Source: Candidatus Stahliibacteriota bacterium (GTDB lineage Bacteria; Hydrothermota; Tepidihabitantia; SM23-42). Taken from it: 10,705 bases of DNA. Location of the stretch: positions 1 to 10,705 of the forward strand of contig SOIY01000225.1 in the NCBI GenBank assembly GCA_004376785.1, in the 5' to 3' direction. Positions 5,308 through 10,705 of the stretch are shown piece by piece. Positions within the stretch are counted from its first letter, which is position 1. Every line of letters begins with the position of its first letter. The notes below the pieces were generated by a model. That model was given only the letters and a program-made list of their open reading frames with translations. It was not told the DNA's origin and did not search any database. Made by a program: the position numbers and the translations under genes.

Positions 5308-7369
5308 ATTTTTAATCCTAATTGGAATAGTTCTTTTACTAAACATATTGTTCCCCCCACCAAAGGTTCCCTCAAAATACACTATTAACGAAGGAGAAAT
5401 AGCCTCTTTTAATGTACTCGCACCTTACGACTTTTTCATACCCAAGACAAAACAAGAACTTAATGAAGAAAGAGAAGGAATTGCCAAACGGATCCCTCCT
5501 GTGTTTGAATTGGATAATACAGTATCTAAAATGGTCGCCAAAAAGATCGAGGGGCTTGAAAAACTTATTGATTCACTTAGTAAGCTAAAACAGATTGGTG
5601 AGGATTCTTTAGTTTTTTTGGTTCAAAAAGAGTATGCATTAGATAAAGGTATCATTAAGTATCTTCTTAAAAACATCCCAAAAAAGATTTTAGAAAAAAC
5701 TACGAAAAATTTGGCAGATCTTTATGCTACAGGAATTGTCGATTCGAAGTTGCCTGAGTTTAGAATAATAACAATTGTCAGCGGTGATAAGGAGATGGTT
5801 GAATCTATTGATGAACTTCATTCCTTAGCTGAGGCAGAGAGTATCCTTGGGGTTAGACAAAAGTTAGAATATAGGCGATTGATTACATTCCTTTTGATTC
5901 CGAATTTAATTTATAATAAAGAGAAAACCGAAGATAAAATTGAAGAAGTATTTGCAAATGTTCCCAAGACAAAAGGGAAAATCCTAAAAGGAGAAATCAT
6001 TGTCGAGAAGCATAAACGAATAACCGAAGAAGCCAGAGCGACAATGACCGCATTAGAAAGCACCTATATTTCTATTGGGACATGGGAAATAATAAAAACA
6101 ATATTTTTCCGTAATCTTCTATATTTCGCTGCTATTTTTCTTCTGTTCAATCTGGGAAGGATAGCAAAATCTGACTTATTCGGCGGTAAAAATATCTATT
6201 TTATCGCATTGCTGTCTGCAGGATATTTGATTTTGGGAAAAATCGTCTACATGACAGACACAATATATCTACTTCCAATATCATTTTTTATTTTTTTGTT
6301 CGCACTCTATTTTGATATTTATTTTGCCATCATATTTACAATAATCTTTTCTTCATTATTTGGAGTTACTTTGAACTCCATGCCAATTTTTATTTATCTT
6401 TTTGCTAGCGGTATGGTTGCCGCCTTTTCAACCCAGACAATAAATTCAAGATTATCTCTATATCGACCAATGGTATATGTTGCATTAGCAAATATAAGTG
6501 CAATTCTTTTTGCAGATGTATATTTATTAAAAGGACACATAGATTTATTGCATCTAAGTGAGGGTGGGTTGAATAGCATTCTTGGTGCTGTTCTCTTTGT
6601 TCTTTTACTACCTTTATTTGAAAAACTCTTCGATTTTACTACTGATCTAACACTTTTGGAACTGGGGAATTTAAATCTACCTCTGTTTAAGGAAATGGCA
6701 ATGGAAGCTCCAGGGACTTATCATCATTCAATCGTTGTGGCAAACCTTGCCGAAGTTGGCGCAAGAGTTATTGATGCTGATCCAATTCTTGCTCGGGTTG
6801 GTGCGTATTATCACGACATTGGAAAATTGAAGAAACCTGCATATTTTATTGAAAATCAAATCGGCGTTAAGAATCCTCATGATGATTTAAAACCACAAAT
6901 GAGTGCGTTGATCATTATTTCTCACGTAAAAGATGGTGTCGAAATGGCGAAAAAGATGAAACTGCCTAAAAAACTGGTCAGTATAATTGAACAACATCAT
7001 GGCACGACGGCAATTGAGTTATTTTACAAAAAGGCACTGGCGATGGCTTCCAGTATAGATGAAGACACTTTTCGCTATCCCGGGCCTAAACCAAAAACAA
7101 AGGAATCAGCACTAATAATGCTCGCTGATACTGTAGAGGCAGCAGCAAGAAGTGAGAAGAATATTACTGTTATGAAACTGCGGAAGATATTAAAGGACAA
7201 TATCGAAAAGAAATTTAATGATGGGCAACTGGATGATTGCCCGATAAACCGTCAAAATTTGGAGCAGGTTAAAACTGCATTTTTGTCAATTCTTACTGGG
7301 GTTTTTCATCCTCGTGTTGAATATGAAGTACCTGGTAAAAAAACCAATATTGGGAGAGAGGGGAATTAG
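5285..7369 (+). CDS. pgpH: 7TM-HD domain phosphohydrolase (PgpH/YqfF type)
   Basis: The product is 694 residues with the full family layout. There is an N-terminal membrane anchor (about 8-24), an extracytoplasmic 7TMR-HDED domain (about 27-265), a block of hydrophobic helices (about 272-448) and a cytoplasmic HD domain (about 470-670). HD metal-ligand motifs are intact: GTYHHS at 477-482, YYHDIGK with H510-D511, H547 in ISHVKDG, EQHHGT with H571-H572, and D615 in ADTVEAAARS. Listeria PgpH, of this family, hydrolyses cyclic di-AMP to pApA; I infer a cyclic dinucleotide phosphodiesterase here but the substrate is not proven by sequence. The ATG lies inside the phoH end (23-base overlap), and the membrane anchor follows at once, supporting this start. 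PhoH-PgpH-YbeY order is conserved in many bacteria. Confidence 0.93.
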   Translation: MKLKIQRKFLILIGIVLLLNILFPPPKVPSKYTINEGEIASFNVLAPYDFFIPKTKQELNEEREGIAKRIPPVFELDNTVSKMVAKKIEGLEKLIDSLSKLKQIGEDSLVFLVQKEYALDKGIIKYLLKNIPKKILEKTTKNLADLYATGIVDSKLPEFRIITIVSGDKEMVESIDELHSLAEAESILGVRQKLEYRRLITFLLIPNLIYNKEKTEDKIEEVFANVPKTKGKILKGEIIVEKHKRITEEARATMTALESTYISIGTWEIIKTIFFRNLLYFAAIFLLFNLGRIAKSDLFGGKNIYFIALLSAGYLILGKIVYMTDTIYLLPISFFIFLFALYFDIYFAIIFTIIFSSLFGVTLNSMPIFIYLFASGMVAAFSTQTINSRLSLYRPMVYVALANISAILFADVYLLKGHIDLLHLSEGGLNSILGAVLFVLLLPLFEKLFDFTTDLTLLELGNLNLPLFKEMAMEAPGTYHHSIVVANLAEVGARVIDADPILARVGAYYHDIGKLKKPAYFIENQIGVKNPHDDLKPQMSALIIISHVKDGVEMAKKMKLPKKLVSIIEQHHGTTAIELFYKKALAMASSIDEDTFRYPGPKPKTKESALIMLADTVEAAARSEKNITVMKLRKILKDNIEKKFNDGQLDDCPINRQNLEQVKTAFLSILTGVFHPRVEYEVPGKKTNIGREGN

Positions 7370-7525
7370 TTAATTAAAGATTGGTGAATTGGTTGATTTA
7401 TAAAACGGCGAAATGGAGAAACGGAAACACGCAGGATAAGTTCCAAGAGCTAAATTCCAAGAACCAAGAAACAAGGAGACCAGGAGACAAGGGGAAAAGA
7501 GACAATAGGCAAGAGGAGATAAATT

Positions 7526-7555
7526 ACAAATACCAAATTACAAATGCCAAATGAA
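7526..7555 (+). repeat. CAAAT-type repeat block, left copy
   Basis: ACAAATACCAAAT (7526-7538) and CAAATGCCAAATGAA (7541-7555), two bases apart, recur in the same order and spacing at 10455-10484. The two copies differ only in the two linker bases (TA here, GT there). Confidence 0.8.
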
Positions 7556-7612
7556 TTTCAAATAACTAATGATAAATTTCAAAACAAAAAAATAAATCAA
7601 ATAAATATTCTG

Positions 7613-7648
7613 AACGATAATAACGATCTAAACGATACTAACGAATGA
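7613..7648 (+). repeat. Tandem repeat of period 9, unit AACGATnnn
   Basis: AACGAT begins at 7613, 7622 and 7631, and AACGA at 7640, exactly nine bases apart. The variable trinucleotides are AAT, CTA and ACT. The period is a multiple of three but no sensible protein frame runs through it. It looks like a short satellite. Confidence 0.75.
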
Positions 7649-7728
7649 AATGCTCTGAAGAAATTGAATTAGGTTTCCCTAATATCATTAAGTTGTTTAA
7701 AAATGCCCTCGATTATTTAAATTTTTGA

Positions 7729-8103
7729 TTGAAAGTAAATATATTTAACCAATCAGATTATGCATCAGTTGATAAAAAGAGAATTAATAGTCTCATTCGG
7801 AAAGTGGTAAAGGGAGAGGGATTTCAATTAGCTAACCTAAATATAGTAATAACCGATAATAATTATCTAAAAAAATTAAATAAGATGTTTTTTAAAAAAA
7901 ACAGACCAACTAATGTTATTTCTTTTAATATGGATGAAGTGTGTGAAATTTATGTTTCCCGTGATAAGGTAAAGGATACCAAAGACCTATATTATTACAT
8001 AATACACGGATTGTTACATATTATTGGCTACGACCATCGAAATAAAGAAGAGGTTAAAATAATGGAAAATAAATGTCTAAAATACCTCGAATACATAAAA
8101 TAG
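7729..8103 (+). CDS. ybeY: Endoribonuclease YbeY (16S rRNA maturation and ribosome quality control)
   Basis: YbeY is a zinc-dependent single-strand endoribonuclease acting in 16S rRNA 3'-end processing and removal of defective ribosomes. The product is 124 residues. The zinc motif HGLLHIIGYDH gives H93, H97 and H103 with the family's H3xH5xH spacing. NRPTNVISF (58-66) is the usual (D/N)xPTDVLSF strand, and EIYVSRD (73-79) replaces GDIxIS. The family is usually about 150 residues; the shortening seems to fall between the latter strand and the zinc helix. The start is TTG at 7729, which gives MKVNIFNQSD, matching the family N-terminus. No ATG or GTG lies nearby in frame, and an in-frame TGA directly precedes the TTG. 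No ribosome binding site is visible, so expression may be low or coupled. Confidence 0.93.
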   Translation: MKVNIFNQSDYASVDKKRINSLIRKVVKGEGFQLANLNIVITDNNYLKKLNKMFFKKNRPTNVISFNMDEVCEIYVSRDKVKDTKDLYYYIIHGLLHIIGYDHRNKEEVKIMENKCLKYLEYIK

Positions 8104-8159
8104 GGCAATATAAGCACTATATGGCGATTAAAGGGCAATATAGGGCAAAATTAGGCAAT
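8102..8159 (+). repeat. AGGGCAA short repeats just after ybeY
   Basis: AGGGCAA occurs at 8102-8108 (overlapping the ybeY TAG), 8132-8138 and 8142-8148, with a degenerate AGGCAA at 8153-8158. The last three are spaced about ten bases apart. The rest of the spacer (8160-8245) has an open frame into the next gene but no start codon, and no recognisable site. Confidence 0.6.
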
Positions 8160-8245
8160 GATACGGATGTAGGGATACTTCTTTTACCCATTTTGTTTGG
8201 CTTTTTGAACCATCTCGAGCCTTATTCTTCCCTTTTGTATTAATA

Positions 8246-9514
8246 ATGTCTGATATTGTTCTCTATATCATTCTAATTTTAATCTTTCTTTGTTTAAGTG
8301 CCTTTTTCTCTGGAATGGAAGCCGCCATTTTTTCATTATCCCGTTTTCGTATAAAGGCATTAATATTTGAAGATAAAAAGGGTGCCAGAGTTCTTGAGAG
8401 AATTAGAAAAGAACCAGGTAAAACATTGGCGGCTATATTATTGGCTAACCTGCTTGTAAACATCGGCTGTTCATCAGTTGGTGCAATAATACTTATTCAA
8501 GTTATTAAAACGTATAGTGTTAACTATACACTATCTTTTATAATCGAGTTAGTTATTATGACCTCTCTTCTTCTCATTGTTGGTGAAATTACGCCAAAGA
8601 CAATTGCAATTTCAAATGCTGAAATCCTATCGCTGAAATTTGGGAAAATTATTGCCTTTGTTTCAGATATTTTTAGCCCTATATCAAGGTTAATGGAGAT
8701 TTTCAGTAAATGGGTTGTTACAGACCGAGTGGCAAAGGAACTTGAGATTATATCTGATAAAGAAATAAAGTTTATGTTAAGCGAGGCAAAGAAATTTAAC
8801 GTGCTGGATGAAGGAGAAGAGAAATTTGGTTATCAAATTCTTAAGTTTGGCAAAATAAGAGTAAGCGAAATTATGACACCGAGACAAAAAGTAGTGGGTG
8901 TTAAAATTAACTCCAGTATAGAGGAAGTAAAAAGAGTAATTACATCTGAGAAGCATTCAAGAATATGTGTATTTGATAAACAAGGGAATGTTGTAGGTAT
9001 ACTTTATGCAAAAGACCTATTCATCAGTCAGATCAATAATCGAAAAGATTCCAGGATAAGTATTAAAGATTTGATGCACGTTCCTTACATTGTCCATGAG
9101 ACAAAACATGCTGACAACCTGTTAGCGGAATTCAGAAAACAAGGTACCCATATCTGTGTCGTTGTTGATGAATTTGGCTATTTTTGTGGTATTGTGACGC
9201 TTGAAGACATTTTAGAATCCATTTACGGTGAGATTATTGATGAATATGATGAGCTTACTGACCTTCCGTATAAAAAAATCTATGAAAATACTTACTTATT
9301 TGAAGGCGATATAAGTATAGGCGAATTGTCACGCATTTTAAACATTGAACCTTTTGCTCAAGAAGGAGAAAGATTATCAGGTTTTATTTTTAATTATTTC
9401 AAAAAGATACCAAAAGAAAAGGAAAAAATCGAAATTGATAATCTCGAAATCATTGTTGAAGAAATTCGCAATCGAGTTATTGAGAAGGTTATAATAATGA
9501 AAAAGGAATTTTAA
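8246..9514 (+). CDS. CNNM/CorC-type transporter with DUF21, CBS pair and CorC_HlyC domains
   Basis: The 422-residue product has the complete layout of the CNNM (CorB/CorC, 'hemolysin-like') family, linked to Mg2+ transport or homeostasis. The DUF21 membrane domain (about 1-165) has SGMEAAIFSLSR at 22-33 and VGEITPKTIA at 112-121. A CBS pair (about 205-332) begins with IMTPR at 209-213 and ends in VVDEFGYFCGIVTLEDILES. The C-terminal CorC_HlyC domain (about 342-420) follows. CBS pairs in this family bind ATP-Mg. The ion transported is inferred, not seen. The ATG has no ribosome binding site; the upstream bases are TTTTGTATTAATA. Placement after ybeY matches the common YbeY-CorC neighbourhood. 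A second CNNM gene follows after 10 bases. Confidence 0.93.
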   Translation: MSDIVLYIILILIFLCLSAFFSGMEAAIFSLSRFRIKALIFEDKKGARVLERIRKEPGKTLAAILLANLLVNIGCSSVGAIILIQVIKTYSVNYTLSFIIELVIMTSLLLIVGEITPKTIAISNAEILSLKFGKIIAFVSDIFSPISRLMEIFSKWVVTDRVAKELEIISDKEIKFMLSEAKKFNVLDEGEEKFGYQILKFGKIRVSEIMTPRQKVVGVKINSSIEEVKRVITSEKHSRICVFDKQGNVVGILYAKDLFISQINNRKDSRISIKDLMHVPYIVHETKHADNLLAEFRKQGTHICVVVDEFGYFCGIVTLEDILESIYGEIIDEYDELTDLPYKKIYENTYLFEGDISIGELSRILNIEPFAQEGERLSGFIFNYFKKIPKEKEKIEIDNLEIIVEEIRNRVIEKVIIMKKEF

Positions 9515-9517
9515 GGA
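9513..9517 (+). promoter_or_regulatory. Ribosome binding site of the second CNNM gene
   Basis: AAGGA overlaps the stop codon of the first CNNM gene and lies seven bases before the ATG at 9525, suggesting coupled translation of the pair. Confidence 0.7.
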
Positions 9518-9524
9518 CCATATT

Positions 9525-10451
9525 ATGTTATTCTTAATTATACCTTTATTACTGATAATTTTTGAAGGAATTTTCACGGCTAGTGAAACAGGTCTTGTAA
9601 GTATTGAAAATATAAGGGTCTTTAAGGCAAAAAAAGAGAAGAAAAAGTGGGCAATACATGTGAGTAATTTCCTTTCTTCGCCAGAGAGTTTTTTTTCGAC
9701 AATTAATATATGGGAAAATGTTATTCTTGTTCTTTCCTCGACTTTGTTCGCTAAATTTTTTATTGAACATTTTGGCGACAACGGCGTATTTTTAGCAACA
9801 GTAATATTATCAATATATTCTTTAACTGTTGGGCAGTTTATCCCAAAATCGATTGCCCTTTCAAATCCTGATAAAATAATGATGTCCCTGAGCGGAGTAA
9901 TATACTATACCAAAATTATAACCTATCCTGTTGTCTATCTTTATGCGAATATATCAAAAGCAATAGCTCGCATTTTTAAAAGCGATACAGAAACAGATTC
10001 AATAAGCAGATCTGATATAATCCATGCGATGGGTGAGTATGAAAAAGAGTCAAGCAGGCTTGCCGCGAGGCTTTTTAATTTTTCAAAAAGAGTTGTTAGT
10101 GAGGTAATGATTCCGTTAAATGCTGTATTTTCCTGTAAAAAGGGTTATGAATTGGAAGCACTATCAAACAAGTACAAAAGAATCTATACAAGAATACCTG
10201 TTTATATCAAAAGGCTTGACGATATTATAGGTGTATTTAATATAAAGGACTATTTCTATACTGATAAAATTACTCTGAGAAAACCATTTTTTATCAACGC
10301 TAATGAACGGTGTATGTCAATATTCTCAACAATGAAACAAAAGGGAGAACATATGGCAATAGTACGAGATGATAATAATCGTGTTCTTGGCATCGTAACG
10401 CTCGAGGATTTAATTGAGGAACTGGTTGGAGAGATCAGGGATGAGAGATAA
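9525..10451 (+). CDS. Shortened CNNM/CorC paralogue: DUF21 plus CBS pair, no CorC_HlyC domain
   Basis: The 308-residue product is a diverged paralogue of its upstream neighbour. The DUF21 membrane domain (about 1-150) starts with a hydrophobic helix and TASETGLVS (18-26). N61 and N65 match the spacing of N68 and N72 in the first protein. The motif equivalent to VGEITPK is VGQFIPK at 102-108, so Glu is replaced by Gln (Q104). A CBS pair spans about 190-305, with EVMIPLNAVF first and VLGIVTLEDLIEELVGEI last. The protein ends six residues after this, so the C-terminal CorC_HlyC domain of roughly 80 residues is absent. The stop is a clean TAA, and no remnant of the missing domain is evident in the repeat-rich DNA behind it. 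It may act as a partner of the first protein; members of the family form dimers. That pairing is inference. Confidence 0.9.
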   Translation: MLFLIIPLLLIIFEGIFTASETGLVSIENIRVFKAKKEKKKWAIHVSNFLSSPESFFSTINIWENVILVLSSTLFAKFFIEHFGDNGVFLATVILSIYSLTVGQFIPKSIALSNPDKIMMSLSGVIYYTKIITYPVVYLYANISKAIARIFKSDTETDSISRSDIIHAMGEYEKESSRLAARLFNFSKRVVSEVMIPLNAVFSCKKGYELEALSNKYKRIYTRIPVYIKRLDDIIGVFNIKDYFYTDKITLRKPFFINANERCMSIFSTMKQKGEHMAIVRDDNNRVLGIVTLEDLIEELVGEIRDER

Positions 10452-10454
10452 ATG

Positions 10455-10484
10455 ACAAATACCAAATGTCAAATGCCAAATGAA
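10455..10484 (+). repeat. CAAAT-type repeat block, right copy
   Basis: This block matches 7526-7555 at 28 of 30 positions, about 2.9 kb away on the same strand. It overlaps the left end of the inverted-repeat element at 10458-10620. Confidence 0.8.
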
Positions 10485-10620
10485 ATCCTAATTCCAAAGA
10501 TCAAATGTCAAACACCTAATACCAAATCCCAAGTTCCAAGGAACAAGGGAAAATGATAAATTACGAATGATAGATAATAGATTCTAATTTTTTAATATTT
10601 TGCATTTGACATTTGGTATT
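10458..10620. repeat. 163-bp element with perfect 19-bp terminal inverted repeats
   Basis: AATACCAAATGTCAAATGC at 10458-10476 is the exact reverse complement of 10602-10620. The 125 bases between contain more degenerate CAAAT words and AAGTTCCAAG (10531-10540), a word also present at 7438-7447. There is no ORF inside and no clear target-site duplication: the flanking bases are GACA on the left and ACAA on the right. It resembles a non-coding hairpin or MITE-like repeat. Confidence 0.65.
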
Positions 10621-10659
10621 ACAAAGGAATAATATGTTTTTTTTAAAATACTGCGTTTT

Positions 10660-10705
10660 TTAATGGCTTTTCTTCAGTTTCTCTTCTGCTTCCTGGACAG
10701 AGATC
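10660..10705 (-). CDS. Possible 3' end of a convergent gene
   Basis: From the right edge, a minus-strand frame reads ISVQEAEEKLKKSH and stops at TAA (10662-10660). The charged, helix-like composition looks like a protein C-terminus. It would converge with the CNNM genes. A second minus frame is also open here, and on the plus strand an ATG at 10663 opens another, so the call rests on composition alone. No function can be given. Confidence 0.35.
   Translation of the reverse strand, partial: ISVQEAEEKLKKSH

Larger units (their letters stand above)
7370..7728. repeat. 359-base gene-poor spacer made of several degenerate repeat types
   Basis: This gap between pgpH and ybeY is a mosaic. After TTGGTGAATTGGTTG (7381-7395) and AAACGG words (7403-7425) comes a purine-rich tract with CCAAGA and AGGAGAC words (about 7438-7515). 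A CAAAT-word block (7521-7582) follows, and then a 9-base tandem repeat (7613-7648). The final 84 bases form a 27-residue open frame (7645-7728), too short and without a ribosome binding site to call as a gene. I find no tRNA, terminator hairpin or recognisable riboswitch. Confidence 0.7.

Noticed and set aside
4950..5375. Minus-strand open frame of 141 codons over the end of phoH
   Set aside because: It lies opposite conserved phoH and pgpH coding sequence and its translation has no domain-like features; it is a shadow frame. The same holds for the other antisense frames over rseP, dxr, ispD, pgpH and the CNNM genes.
7438..7648. CRISPR array
   Set aside because: The repeats are short, degenerate and of several kinds, with no constant repeat/spacer lengths and no cas genes.
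7645..8103. TGA at 7726-7728 as a recoded sense codon joining the short frame to ybeY
   Set aside because: YbeY homology begins right at the TTG, other genes here end in TGA, and tryptophans are encoded by TGG, so the standard code holds.
8512..8534. Overlapping palindromes around GTTAAC inside the first CNNM gene
   Set aside because: They lie within a well-conserved membrane domain reading frame in AT-rich DNA; no promoter or insertion context supports a function.

Overview
The window is an AT-rich bacterial segment that I would assign, with low confidence, to an uncultured diderm-type lineage such as a WOR-3/Stahlbacteria- or FCB-like candidate phylum. The reasons are MEP-pathway isoprenoid genes, an RseP protease, a lipoprotein with a clear lipobox, a secreted LysM protein, and intergenic spacers filled with degenerate CAAAT/CAAG/AACGAT-type repeats. 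The genes read well in the standard code. TGA is used as a stop (rseP, ispD), and TGG encodes the tryptophans.

Layout. A minus-strand operon occupies 1-3204 and is transcribed leftward: ispD, dxr, rseP and the first 29 codons of a further gene that leaves the window. Neighbouring genes overlap or lie 26 bases apart. IspD and Dxr are two steps of the MEP pathway to isopentenyl diphosphate. RseP is the intramembrane site-2 protease. A divergent control region of about 290 bases (3205-3497) separates this operon from the plus-strand genes. It carries one predicted promoter for each direction, an 11-bp inverted repeat and a repeat-like element.

The plus strand begins with a small envelope pair: an 85-residue coiled-coil lipoprotein resembling Braun lipoprotein in architecture, and a secreted coiled-coil protein with two LysM modules. 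A strong GC-rich hairpin follows. Next come phoH, a 7TM-HD phosphohydrolase gene of the PgpH type overlapping phoH by 23 bases, ybeY, and two tandem CNNM/CorC-type transporter genes. The PhoH-PgpH-YbeY-CorC neighbourhood is a widely conserved set linked to RNA/ribosome quality control, cyclic dinucleotide turnover and Mg2+ or related ion homeostasis. The second CNNM protein ends directly after its CBS pair and has Gln in place of the Glu of the GExxPK motif.

The spacers at 7370-7728, 8104-8245 and 10452-10659 hold no convincing full gene, only short degenerate repeats. The 7.5-kb and 10.45-kb spacers share an almost identical 30-base block. The last spacer is a 163-bp element bounded by perfect 19-bp inverted repeats. 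A minus-strand gene may end at the right edge (10660-10705). I saw no tRNA, rRNA, CRISPR array, transposase or phage gene. The most interesting points are the predicted leaderless promoter of ispD, the lipoprotein/LysM pair, the dispersed repeat family, and the hairpin just before the phoH start.
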